Source: Enoplolaimus lenunculus
Lineage: Eukaryota > Nematoda > Enoplea > Enoplida > Thoracostomopsidae
Direction of reading: 5' to 3'
DNA: 64,000 bases
Assembly: GCA_030248215.1 (NCBI GenBank)
Contig: JASANG010000424.1
Coordinates: forward strand, 493,917-557,916
Made by a program: the position numbers and the translations under genes. The notes beneath the pieces were generated by a model. It made no database searches and had not been told where the DNA came from. It was given only the letters and a program-made list of their open reading frames with translations. Shown here piece after piece: positions 24,239 to 36,608 of the stretch. The stretch's first letter is position 1. Each line of letters starts with the position of its first letter.

Positions 24239-24520
24239 TTTGGCTTCACGTATACATTTCTTCCCGTGCACTTACATATGTACGTATATATGCCGTGACT
24301 GCGGGCCGTAGACAGAAGGATTTACGACGTTAGACCCGTAGAAAAGTTTCAATCTCTGTTTTGAATCTTTTGACAAATTTGTGTGGCTCAATTAGCCTGT
24401 TTAATTGTGTTTAGTGCACATGTATATCTTTCTTGGCTTTACATACATTTCCCTTCGCATGCATTTATGTGTATATGCCGAGACTGTGGGCCACAGGCAG
24501 AGGAGTTCAGGGGGAAACAC
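24239..24520. repeat. Direct duplication at a LINE fragment edge
   Basis: 24239-24330 and 24432-24520 share the order TTGGCTT-AC-TATACATTTC, CATGCATTTATGTGTATATG and GACTGTGGGCC. The second copy continues into the LINE fragment, so the first may be a second, shorter insertion or a local duplication. Confidence 0.6.
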
Positions 24521-24860
24521 ACAACAAAAGTTTCAATCCCTTTCCCAAGTGAGCCTGCAACAGCACGCATGATTGCGTTACTTAGGGCATCAGCGACTTT
24601 GGTTGCATGATGTGTAATGAACGTGAACATGCTGTCAAGGGTGATGCCTAGTTGCCTTGGTTTTGATGTGGTGGGGATGGGGGACCCATTGGCTGTGATT
24701 GGCTGTGCCTTGTTAACTTCGTGCGAGAATGTTGTGAATGTGGTTGCCGTTGATTTGCCTGGAGACAGTTGCAGTTGGCGGTGATGGAGCCATCTTGCCA
24801 GTGTTGAACTTGCCAGGTACCGATTGAGGTGTTCACATAGCGGCGGCACGGTTTTGCTTG
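24439..24860 (-). mobile_element. LINE reverse transcriptase fragment
   Basis: The minus-strand reading gives LQLSPGKSTATTFTTFSHE, GSPIP, then LGITLDSMFTFITHH. This is the order seen just after the YADD box in non-LTR retrotransposon reverse transcriptases (LSPxKST...G.PIP...LGxTLD). The catalytic YADD itself and both ends of the element are missing, so this is a dead fragment. It aligns by eye with the same region of the LINE at 27490-28812 but is clearly a different family. Confidence 0.7.
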
Positions 24861-25044
24861 CCCTTATTTACGTGCGCAACCGGATACAGGTCAGGGTTGC
24901 GACACTTGCTACGGAAATACTTACTGGGTTATAGTGTTTTGTACACAAAGTTTTCTGTGACATCATTCACAGTGTTACAACTAAAACTACAAAAATTGAC
25001 TAATAATGTGATTACATGATTGTTGCTACTCTAAGACGTTTGCT

Positions 25045-28000
25045 ATGGAAACCACCAGTCCAAATTTTAGTAGCATTCAGAGCGAGCTCAACCGAATTGT
25101 ACAAGACACGCAGGGAACTTCAGTAACTGATTCTTCCGTGTTTTCAAGTCCTCGCAGTTGTCCTACTAGAGGTAAGTTTGGGCGAGTGCAATGGGTTCGT
25201 CGGAGTTACCTCTCTCAGCTGTGGCAAAGTGATACCACAATGCATTCTAAGGATATTAGATAACAGTGTTTCCGATTTTCGTAGCCAGACTTTCATTTCT
25301 TGAGGCCTGCCCTCTCCCTTTCGTTCACACCGTTGTTCCCATCCGTTAGGGGACCTGTGGTGAGTTTAATGTTAGGGTAATTTTTCAACTTGGCAATGTT
25401 TAGTTTTCAACGAAAATTTGCCGTGTTTGCTCGATACGCTAGCGAAACAGTCATTTAAAACTTCGTGTTCACAGTTTGGGATTTCATTGCACGAAGGTCA
25501 CGACGACAAGCAAACAGATAGACTTGTGAACAATGACGGGTAAGTTTGGGATTCGTATGTAAATATTGTGTAATGATATCGTATTGGCATGTTGGTCAAT
25601 GTTATGTTTAGGAGAGCAATGTTAACGCAAGCTTATGCTTAGCTCTGAACTAAGCATACGCAAAACCATAAAGATTAGTTTATGGCCTTAATCTACTCTT
25701 TTTGCGGCCTCGAGTGAAAACGGAACTCTCATACGTAGCACTAATATGGGAGAGTTTGCGTATGTCTATTGGTGTTGCCAAATATAAGTGCTGGGTTTCT
25801 GGTACCTTTATTAAGTGCACTTAAGTATTTACTAAGCAATTACTCAAATAATTTACCGTTTCTGGAAGCGTACTTAAGTTAACTAAATACTTTAGTATAC
25901 TCACCTAGTTTAATGAATTGCGTACTAAACAGTTTTGGCATAGTTCAGTTGAGATTGTAGATTCATGGAACATCTTTAGCATAAAGGGAAACTATGGCTT
26001 TCTTGCGATGACGCTGACCCTTTGCATTTTTTGCCCAAAAAGTTAAGTATTTACTTAAGTTTGTGACTTAAATACTCGATAAAAGGGTACAAATTTCGCC
26101 ACTACGTACATATATTGAAATACAATTAGTTGAAAGTTTATTTTCCGTCAATTAGTTGTTGTTTGGTTTGTTTTGAATTATAACTGTCTGTAGTTACGGA
26201 CGGCACAACTGCCAATTAGTTTAAATTGGTGCTAAGGAGCGACATATATTTGTGCGATTGCATGTTTATTTGTATACTATATATTATCTAGAATTTATAA
26301 TTTCCAGATTATCCCGACAACTGTTGGCGTACACAACTAACGGAATACTTCAGCTGAAGCGTAGGGATATGGCGATTTTGAAACCTCGTAAGCTTGTAAG
26401 TCTAATCTTGTGTTCAGCAGACTTTTTGATCGAGGCTTTTGGCGTAATTAAAGTATACTGAATCAGATAATTTAGGGCTCATTAGGTGTTAAGATGATTA
26501 CAGAGCAAGATTTACCACTGTCGTTTAATGAAACTTCCACAGACTACTAATAATACAAACAATTCTGCCTCCGGATAAAAACTCCTCAGCGGGCTAAGTT
26601 TAACGTATACGTATGCAAATATCAATGTGGACCTCTACAGTGTTTTTCAGATAATTTGATTTTGTAATTTTCTGTTGGCTCTGCGGGCTTCACATAACTA
26701 ATTCAGATTGGTTTGGCGTTAGTTTAGGTATGCATGTTATTAGTACGCTGGCTGTATGTTTAATGGCACTGGAAGTAGTTGGACCGGTGAAATATTCGAC
26801 ACATATACCATAAGTTAGGCAGAGTCTGGATAAAGTGTTTTTATTTTGAACACCCATTAAATTTTGTTGTATATGTGTAGTATACTTTATAATTTAACCA
26901 TGAGCTTAAAACAGTGATGAACTTCCGGGAGCCTCCTAAAGTTTCACAGTTGCAGCAGAAAGCTTTTTATTAACTGTACTATATAAAATTTAAACATGAT
27001 TGTAATCGAAATCTAGTGATAGGCGCTGCACACATTTGAGAATGCTAGCCTTTCTCACATATCTTGTGTTGAAAATGGCATTGTGCATACATAGATGTTT
27101 CGGAGTTTCAGAACTTACAAGATAAACTACGTCATTTGCAACGCAATGCTGTCAAATTAAAGCGATGTCTTTCGAATGCTCAATCAAACGAACAGTGTGG
27201 TTCAAATCAGCTTCAAGAGTTTGTAACTGCGATTCAAAATAACGCTCAACTTCAGGTTGGATTCATTATTTGTTGGGTTGAAATTTTTTAAGAGTTGTTT
27301 CTGTTCTTTATGTACAGCCAGGGAGATAGGCTTTTTAGTTGATATGTGGAGTACGTATAGCAACATTCTACACAGTGCACACTGTAACAGAAGTTATTTA
27401 ATCGTATGCTGATCAGGGATGGACGGCTTCGGTAAAAAAGATAGACCGAGACCGAAACCCAACCTACCGAGACCGAGACTTTTGGTCTCGGTCTCGGTCA
27501 ATTGTTGTTGTTGTTGTTGTCGTGGCCGTCAGTGTCGTCCAGCAGAGCGGTTATAGATCAAGAAATTGAGCGACCTCGACCGGTTTTCGCCATAGGTCCT
27601 CAGGTATCAGCGTTGTGGGTTTTGCATTGCAGTTGAAGAGATGTATGGTGTTGTGTGGTGTAGACCCGCAGTTCGGACATTTGTCTGGGATTGTTGCATC
27701 AATCCTGTGCCGGTAGCTGTGCAGCAGGAAGGAGTATCCCGATCGTAATTGTGTTATCTTTGAACGCTTGGCTCGGTCCAGTTTCATTTCTGAGACGTCG
27801 ATTGGAGGTGGTGGGTACCCTCCCAGTACAACCTGATTGAGGTATTTTGATTTGACCACTGCTACTGTTGTTGTATGGATTTCGGATATCCGCGCCTTGA
27901 TTTCGGACTTTGATAACTGATCTGGTGTTGGTGAGCCGATAGCATCTTGAGTGAACGATCTCAATGTGTTTTTCTTTCTTCTTTGTCTTGGTCTTTGCTC

Positions 28001-31000
28001 TGTCACATGATGGCATGGGTGACTTTGAAGGCAGCACTGAGCGTAATATTGGCACGTCAGCATAGCACTATGGTCTGCGACTGGGAGCACCTTCGCTTCG
28101 GAATGCAGATGGTCTTCTGAGGCCATTTTTAGGTTACCCGTTGCTGTCCTTATGGCATCGTTCTGTAAGCGTTGTAGCTTTTGCACTTGTGATTTCGAGC
28201 AGTTCGGATACCAGACCGGGCAAGCATAATTTATCACCGATCTCCCGTCTGCTTTGTACGTCATTATCATAGTTTCCTTGTTCTGACCCCATGTTGAGCC
28301 AGCTAGAGCTTTCAGGATGTTAATTCGCTGTCTGACTCGTGAATACGTGTTTTCAGTGTGCCTGGGGAATTTTAGCTTTGGGTCCAGCGTCACGCCCAGG
28401 ATTTTTGGGTTCTGCTCGAGGGGGATCGGCAGCCCATGAACAATGATCTGTGGGTGGTGTTTGAATTCACTGGGATCAGGCGTCAGTATGGTCACGGTTG
28501 ATTTTGTTGGTGAGATCGCCAGTCCTTTGTTTTCGAAGAAGTCGATGAGCTCCGGGATATAATCGTTCAATCGTCGCGATAGCTCTTCTTTGTTGTGACC
28601 GCTCGTGTACACCGTGAAGTCATCCGCGTATGAGACGAGCTTGATGTTTGCCGGTGGAGTTGGCGCATTTGATACATAGAAGTTGAAGAGCAGTGGCGAT
28701 ATGATGGAGCCTTGTGGCACGCCCATGTGAATGTTTCGGAAAGGTGATACCTCATCTCTGAAACTCGTCTGGGCTTGTCTTCCGTTGTAACCGTTACCGA
28801 CAATAAATAAGATTCATACAATTAAACTAATAAATCGTCGCCAAACTTTATTTTTTTACTTTATTTTTCGCTTTGCTACTGTTCCCATACCCTTCGAACA
28901 GACTCAAGACAAATCACACTGTCTCAAAACACCCTCAGTACAACCCTAATTCAAAGCTATAGTGTTGTTTTTGGTCCCGGGCAAACTGGATAGACTGGAG
29001 AATTTATTAACATAGCGCAGACGGTATAAATGCGAATAATTGTTTACGCAAGGCCTTAAATGTTTTAAAAGCATTGTTGTTTCTACTCAAAATCTGTTTT
29101 CTGTTGAAGCTTTTGCTTTCATTGAGTCTGTGTGGGATTTATGGTGAATATAAAGTTAATATATATCTATTAGTTACACCATAAAATTGAAAATTTCAGG
29201 CGCCTAATCAGGGTTTGTCGGGGGTACATACCACCAATCTATAAGCCAATAAACGATTTGTTGCTGTTATAAAAGATTTAATACCAAAATGAATGACGTG
29301 TAACTTAGCTTCTCGCTCGCGAGGTTTTTTATAGTTTTAGACACACAGCAAGTTTCATGTGAACCAGAGTGGCATCGTAACCACGATTTGACCGAATCCG
29401 AATCCATTGCTAATTTGCCGAATGCGAATCTTGCATGTTGCATATTTCAGTTATATCTAATTTGTTTCAGAATAGCAACGCAATCCAGCCGCTTAACTTT
29501 ATACGGTAATATATTTCCTGCCCGACCTCAGTTTTGAGATTTGTGACCTGAAACAAAATTTTTTACTAATATAATAAGTTATTTTTTACCGAATCCCAAC
29601 CTTTGTACCACCGGGATATAAACCAAACTCGAACATCCACAGCTGTGAACTGTGAATCGTTTTGAAACTCTGGCACCGTCTTGGTCCGGCCTAAGTAAAA
29701 CTCTTAGCGCTGGGACCGCTCTATTCCATTGAGTAGATGTAAATCTGTATATATTTTGTATATCAACTTTTCAGGTACTAATCAAACAAGACATATCCGC
29801 TGTCAGCGAACGTATCAAACGCATTGATCGCATTTGTTCGACAATTGAAAAATTGTTTTCTGTTTCCAAAACTGACATTGAGACAGAAATCCGGCCAAGC
29901 GTATCCCTTTGTGACATAACTGGTGCGAATTCATATGGTGAAGCCCGCGATCCAGAAGGTAGTGATACCTTGGGAAAACGTTCTGATCATTTGAACGCAG
30001 CTACCAATGGAACGACTGAAAGGGATCAAATTTTAAGCGAAAAACTTGATAAGAAGCTGGCAAGTACGGAAAAGAAGGCTAAGCTGACCGTAGAACAGCT
30101 AAAGGACGAGTTAGAGCAAAGAAAGCGACGCTTTAGTCAGATAATTCACAGTATTTTTGAGGAGCAGCAATATGAGCACCAAAGGAAACGGGTAAAAACA
30201 TCGAAGTGTGTGAAAAAGTCAAGCGAGCTTGCTAAGCAATCGGTTGGAGCTTATGCATTCAATAATGCAACTCCGTTTAAAGCCGCTAACTCGTCGCAGG
30301 AAGATAAGCGTTCGGAGATTAGATCCGGCGGAGAACAGAATATGACCGGCGAGAAGGGTTTGGACGGCGAAATCACACCTGTGGAAGTGAATGGAAACGT
30401 CGAAAACGACCGAGGCAACCAAAATGTCTTGGAAATTTCAAATGAAAATAAGAACCATTCGAGTAACATAAATGATCAAAATTGTCAATCCTTGACCAGT
30501 CAACTTTCAGGGACAGCCATGGAGTCTCAAGAAAACACTTCAGCAAATGTGGAAACGCATCGGCCTAGTGATTTGTTCTTTGATCCAAAACAGCACAACG
30601 AGCATTTATCATCACCGCCGTCGAAATCATGCTTCTCTGGTCAACGGAGCAGGTCGGATAGCAACGAGATGATCGATCTTGGTGTAACGCCAAATGATAG
30701 CGGTTGCTATACCAGTCGTGATGACATAGCTGCCAACGCAGCATCAAGTTGTTCTAATTATATTGAGTTGACCGGAATTGCGGAAGAGCCAGCGGTTTCT
30801 CAGAGAAATATTGGATCAGTGTCAGAAACTGTCAAAGGATATAATCCTGATCAGCTGTTTGGTTCAACGATTGCTAAGCTGCGGGCGGCTATCAGAAAAC
30901 TTTCAATGCCAAGTACCGTAGGGTTAGCTGCGCATGAATATAACATCGGAATGGAAGGCTGTTTAGGGGAACAGAGCGCTGAAGGAGCTAATCTGGGTGC

Positions 31001-32618
31001 TGAAACAGTTAGGTGGGTCCCGGACAATACTAAGAATAAGGATTGTGTGACTTCTGAATGCAGTTCTCTTGAAATCGCTAAGGCTTCTGAGAATAGTGCC
31101 GCTTGTGGAACGTCGGAATTGCGCAAATTTTCAGGTAGCCATAATAGGCGGCCTCTTGAGGTAGAAATGGTGGATCTTTTCGCAAATTCCGATAGTGATG
31201 ATAACGATGTAGTTATTATTGATGAATTTGTCAAAACGAATAATGAAATCCACAGCAGGTGTCAGGTAGCGAACCAACCAGCTTCAAGTGGCAATTTTGA
31301 ACCATTGGTGAATGCTAGGGAGACTGTAGATTCTAAGGACGGACCAAAGACAACTATACCTCAACCTAATGAGTCACTGGAAAAATATGGAAATCCATTT
31401 CGAAGTGATATGGGGCAAGTTCAAGGAAAACAAAATTTTAGTAGCAATAATCTCAGTTATGATAGACAAGGACTGTCTGAAAGCAAGTTTGCAACTTCGG
31501 TTCATGGAGCCTACACAGCGTATCCTAGACCCCCTAAGGCGAATATTCAGACCAGTCTGGTGGACTTTGCTTCTGCTGGATGTGGGTCAAATGCATTTCA
31601 GAACTCCGTCTGCGCGTATGGGGAACCCGTTTCCGCGTATAACGATCACCAGTCTCTAAAAATTCCTAAAGATGCAGTTTATGACGATAGATCGCGAGCG
31701 CCGGTACATTCCAGGCTTGAGCCTTCAGTTTCTAGTCGTTCGTTTGATGATTTCTGCTTGCCTAGAGCTCTCCATGACTCAGCAAGGCATCACACTCCAG
31801 CGTTTGGTGAATTTCATGGTATCTCGAACCGGCCTAGGTATACTGGATACTTCAATCACGTTGCGCCGCCGGCAAGAATGCCACAGGATAGGACTAAAGC
31901 TCTTACAATACTACTACCGCCTAGATTTGGACCTCAGTGCCACCCTGCGAGAGGGTTTTCACGTTTCCAGCCAAATTTTGATTCGCATGGATGGTCTCAG
32001 CAATTAGAAGCTCGAGCATTTTTTGATCCAAGGCGGATGAGGCCACAATCCGGTGTGCCTTATCACAGAAATCGAGGTTCGTTAGGCGGTGCTACCCATG
32101 GCGACATTCGCAGCCCTTGGCCAGTTAGAATACCAACTGGTTTTCAGTATCGACTTGAGCCTTCTGGTTTCCGACAGCCTGTATCTAACCAGATTAAACC
32201 TGATCACGAGCAAATGTCTACTAATTTCATGAAGGATCCTCGAGTATATCGGGATACAAAGAACCAGGGTGATATTTCGGCAAGTGTTGACTATTGGGCT
32301 GGAGAATTGCCTGGCGCCTCTCATTTCGATTGCAGCCATGGTCAAAATCAAGCTTGTTTCCCATCTGCGCCAAATGATAAAGGTGGTTCGAAAACTCAAG
32401 TTACAACAGGATCGAAAATATCAGCCCAACTTGCTAAACGACTTGATTTTTCAACGAAAATTTGCACGCAACCCAAGAGCGACGCCATCAGCAACAATAA
32501 CAATTACGGGCAAAACAAGCTCAACTGCCATGACAGCAACAGCAAAAACAACAGCAACCCGAACAACAAAAACAATGACAACAACAACAACAACAACAAT
32601 ACCATCAACAACAACAAC

Positions 32619-32661
<43 letters not shown>

Positions 32662-32894
32662 TCAACACTAAAGTTAGTGCTGTATGCCTTCAAGACGAAC
32701 CGAATGATGAACAAAATTCTGAATTCGAATCGGATTCAATCAATCAAAATAATCAAGCAGAGTCAAAACAAAATAACAAGCCTTGTGGTATAGTAGCACA
32801 GAACCATAACAGCCACGTCAGCAACAACAACAACAGCAGCAGCAGCAGCAACAGCAACAACAACCACAACAACAACAATAACAATAACAGCAGC

Positions 32895-32943
<49 letters not shown>

Positions 32944-34343
32944 CGAACAATAACAAAAGCAACAACAACAAAAACAAGAACAACAACAAAAACAACTTCA
33001 GCAGCAACAGCAAAAACAACAATGGCTTAGATGACTCTTTTGGCGACTTGCCAAGCCCGCCAGACATAAGTTTGGTCGACAACGACTATGACGAGTATCA
33101 AAACGAAACCACAATGATCGACAGCAACGACGTAGGCAAACAAATCGTCGACGAGGAGCGACAATGTTTCAGTGATGACAACGACGCTGTTACGCGTCAT
33201 TCGGGTGATTTTGAAGGGTTTTCCGACGACGACTATGATGAGCGTAAAAAAATGACGACGGTCGATGACGTAATCAACAAGAATGGTGTCACTGATCCAG
33301 ATGATGTCATCAGTCGAAGTACCGTCATTGATCTAAATAATGTCATCATTAAAAATGATATAATTGATGACGTAATCGATCGAAATGATGTCATGGACAA
33401 CACTGACGTTATCGATCGAGATGATGTATTCGATGGAAATGACCTGAATGATCGAAATGACGTTAAAGACGCTTATGACAATTTGGACTATGACAGCGAG
33501 CATAGCAACGACGACGACCTGAAGGATCAAAGTAGAAACTGTGCCAAGCAGTATAAAAACCCTGATAATAAGGGAACGATTCAAACTGACGTTGGTCAAT
33601 GTCAAATGCGTAAATTTCATGACACTAATATGCCTGAGGATGCTTCTAAGGGTAGGATTTCGGCTGCGAGCTCAAACGAAACGCAACGATCGTTAATGAT
33701 TGATTGTGATTTGAGTGGATTTGGCTTGGTTGAGAGCGGGCTTAATTCGGCTATCGGTCAGAAAACCAGCCCTTCCCTTAAAGGAAATGGGAAACTTTCT
33801 ACGTTTGAGGAGGTCTACGAAAATGACGATGGGGAAAGAAGACAGTTTAGTGGTGCTATGTCTGAGGATAAAGGATGTGAGGAGAGTTGTATTCTGGAAA
33901 CCGGAAACGATAGACATGATTCTGTGATCGACGAATTTTTGAAATGTTTCACCAATAGTTCGGATAAATTGTCGCCGGCCGAGCTAATTTTGCAGTTCAA
34001 AGAGGGTCACAGGGAAGAATTTAAATTCGAAGTCGACAGTTTTGGTGGAGGAAGCCAGAATGATGATCGTAATACATCTAAGATAGAACTTAAGTTCGCT
34101 AGGACTGGTGATTCAGGACTGATTAAAATATACTCAGGGACTGGGAATGATTTTAATGTCGCTCTGGATTCGGCGCTCGCTGGATTGTTGTCAGACTATG
34201 AAGCACTTGCGCGCGAAGGTTTTAGCACTTTGGCGGAACAGTATGTTAACTCTTGCCAAGGGGCTAGCACAATTTGTAGTAAGTCTGTCGCTGACGATAA
34301 ATGGTTAGCATTTGCCAACTTTGTTAAAAACAAAATTAATTAA
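25045..34343 (+). CDS. Large low-complexity nuclear-type protein, unrecognised (five exons)
   Basis: Exons 25045-25171, 25443-25539, 26308-26395, 27112-27255 and 29775-34343 have matching phases and give 1674 residues. The start ATG (GCTATGGAA) opens METTSPNFSSIQSELNRIVQ. The exon 2 acceptor (CGATACGCTAG) was chosen because the nearer CACAG gives the wrong phase. Residues about 75-260 are predicted coiled coil with a basic patch (QRKRVKTSKCVKKS). A SUMO-interaction-like motif DDNDVVIIDE lies near residue 630. Two Asn tracts follow at about 1080-1112 and 1167-1234, then an Asp-Val repeat (units like DVIDRND) at about 1310-1385, and a compact C-terminus ending DDKWLAFANFVKNKIN. A chromatin or transcription role is a guess from composition only. 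Intron 4 holds a LINE and a family F element. Confidence 0.7.
27490..28812 (-). mobile_element. 5'-truncated LINE (non-LTR retrotransposon) in intron 4 of the unknown gene
   Basis: The minus-strand frame from about 28810 to the stop at 27551 has reverse transcriptase motifs HMGVPQGSIISPLLFNFY and SYADDFTVY (catalytic YADD), then GLAISPTKSTV, LGVTLDPKLKF, and a C-terminal CPNCGSTPHNTIHLFNC zinc-knuckle-like box. The earlier reverse transcriptase motifs and endonuclease are absent because the copy is truncated near 28812. The 3' end has a short tail of CAA repeats (27499-27520), typical of target-primed insertion. The domain order fits the CR1/Jockey group, but the clade is not assigned. The long intact frame suggests a recent insertion. 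Opposite orientation to the host gene. Confidence 0.9.
29366..29614. repeat. Family F element, reversed copy
   Basis: Starts GAGTGGCATCG..CCGAATCCGAATCC and ends CCCAACCTTTGTACCACCGG, the reverse of 16758-17081. It lies in intron 4, about 160 bp before the last exon. Confidence 0.65.
32560..33020 (+). repeat. Coding AAC/AAT microsatellites (Asn tracts)
   Basis: Two blocks (about 32560-32660 and 32820-33020) of AAC and AAT triplets with AGC interruptions inside the last exon of the unknown gene. The frame stays Asn/Ser throughout. AAC and AAT are segregated into sub-blocks, as expected for separate slippage events. Opposite-strand Val/Leu frames here are shadows. Confidence 0.9.
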
Positions 34344-34740
34344 GTTAACAAATTTGGAAATGCTAAATTTTTGTTGTTATGCAACGTAGCGATATATATC
34401 TATGAAAACAATTAAATTTCGTTTGCTCTTGAGTAGAACACGTTCCGAACAATATTGCGAGCAGTAACCCCTAATCTTTAGCTTAAGTTCAACAATTATT
34501 TACATTTAAGCTTTAGTTTAGGTTTAAATTTATGTTTAGGCTTATAATTACATTTATTCGTAGGTTCAGATTCACAATTATTGTCCGAGACGTATTGTAT
34601 AAATTGGATGTTAGGTTTGCTTCTGACTGTGATTTTAGTCGAAATACGAATTTGGCTCTGTTTCAGTACGTACAATGTCTGTTTAGTGAAATAAGCTATT
34701 TACATTTCAAAAAGCAAAACGTAGTACTTCAGAAATATAG

Positions 34741-35015
34741 TTAAGCCGTATACACACGTGCAAGTTTTTGCTGCGAGAACTTGCAGCTGCAACGTGCACT
34801 TGCAAGTTTTATCAAAAATCCCGTTGGAAAAACTTACAGCTGGAAATAATTCATTAAAATTCATGGCTAGGAATGTAGTTCACATGTGTGAATAACCATG
34901 CAAGTTCATTGAATTATTGCAGCCGCTTTCTCATTGGCTGATAAAAAATGCAAGTTATACGTGCAATTTGCAGCTACAAGTTCTCGCAGCAAAAACTTGC
35001 ACGTGTGAATCGGAT
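34741..35015. repeat. Palindromic MITE (family H)
   Basis: Both ends carry CACACGTGCAAGTTTTTGCTG or its inverse. The interior has repeated AACTTGCAGCTGCAA and one TTATTGCAGCCGCTTTCTC segment. A reversed copy is at 49576-49857 and a scrap at 46998-47035. It begins 400 bp after the unknown gene's stop codon. 34344-34740 holds no feature beyond a few TTTAGG-like motifs. Confidence 0.8.
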
Positions 35016-35479
35016 CATATACTAAAACCTGCATTATCATAATTAACAATTTATAGCATATAGCAGAGTGGCAACAAAAGTTCAGATTCGGTTTTAATTT
35101 CGTCGATATTTAAAGGGTCGACATTATATTCGTTGATGAAAAAGCCGACTGCAGCAAGAAAGTTCGCGAAAACTGTCTTGCGTGTGCTTGTGAAATTGAG
35201 TTGAGCAAACGGGATAATTTTTCAGACAGTTTTAACGTTTAAATTTTGAAGCTTAACGCATGAGTTTCAATGAAATTGGGTTGCAATAGTTCAAAATCTA
35301 CATGTTTCTATTGGTTGCGATTTATTGCTCAGTCGGCTTGTCAAATGGCTACGGTTCAATTTTAAACGATACTTTAGTGTATGAGGGTATTTTTTGAACT
35401 CTCGATTTGGATTCTAAAAATCGTCACAAAGGATCCGTATTGGCTTCAAGTCGTTGGTTCGGTACCGCCTTGCGTGTCA
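35016..35479. other. No feature seen
   Basis: AT-rich intergenic sequence with no repeat or coding signal recognised. Confidence 0.4.
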
Positions 35480-35866
35480 CTTATCGACCGGATATTTATT
35501 TTACCGGAGCCGGATAGTGAATTTTGTACCGGAACCGGAGCCGGATGTTAATAACCGGATACAGGATTTAAATTTGTACACTGTTGGAAGTATTTGAGTT
35601 GTGCACAAAAATATGTATTTATGGATTTAAGATTAATTTTCAGTTTGGATTTTTTATTCCATGCCAGTGTCCATTCATGAATCGCTCGGAAATGCACTCG
35701 CTTCAAAATATCTAGTATTTTGACGTGCAATAAACAGTTTTATGATATTTTGAACCACAACCACACATATCCGGTAGGTTTACACCGGATACCGAAACCG
35801 GATACGGATGTCAGATTTTGTCGGATATTAAACCAGAACCGGACCGGATATCTGGTCGATACCTGC
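35480..35866. repeat. CCGGATA-rich inverted-repeat element
   Basis: Starts TTATCGACCGGATATTTATT and ends CGGATATCTGGTCGATACC. Repeated ACCGGAGCCGGATA motifs lie near both ends. In style it is similar to family E, but the middle is unrelated. Confidence 0.65.
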
Positions 35867-36608
35867 CTCCGACTACGCACTTTTAATAATCCTGGTTTGA
35901 TTTTTGGGCTTCAGCGTTATTTGCGTTTGTTTTATTATTTTGTTTTGAATGGATGTTTGTATTTTAGTATTATAGCTTGGTATTTTGTGCGTTAGAAATA
36001 GTACAAATGCATCAACTACTGTTATTAGTGATATTTAAAGGTATGCTGTAACTTATGCAGGGTCCACAATAAGCAGTGACACAGTGGTGGAAAATGGAGT
36101 TCAGTTTGAAAATATAATTTTAAACAATATTCAATTCCGGGTAATTGAATCGTATTTGTTTGCGTAGCCAGGAATAAATTGCAGTAACATAATAGTTTGC
36201 AAACTAAGAAAAACATAAATCAGTTTGCAAACTAAGAAAAACATAAATCAGTTTGCAAACTGACTTTAAATTACATTACAAGTATTAAATCATATGAACA
36301 CGATAGTGTTCATATATATGGTTCGCGCTTCTCAAGTGCGTATTTTCAGTTTAGTTTGCATGTTGGTACTCAGGTAACATCAGACCTAGTTCGTTTAAAT
36401 TTTGTACACTGATATCCTTTTCCGTCGGGAATATCTGTGCCAAAGGATTTGCTAAACGAACGTGGTCTTCAGTAGTTACGGTCAAAAAACTCCTACCAGA
36501 AAGTGCACGAAATTTTCCATTTTGGTTCAGCACTTTTTACCCGTTAGCTAAGTAATTTTATACGATTATAACTTTATAGGTACACTTTATAGGGCTTTAC
36601 GGTCGGGT

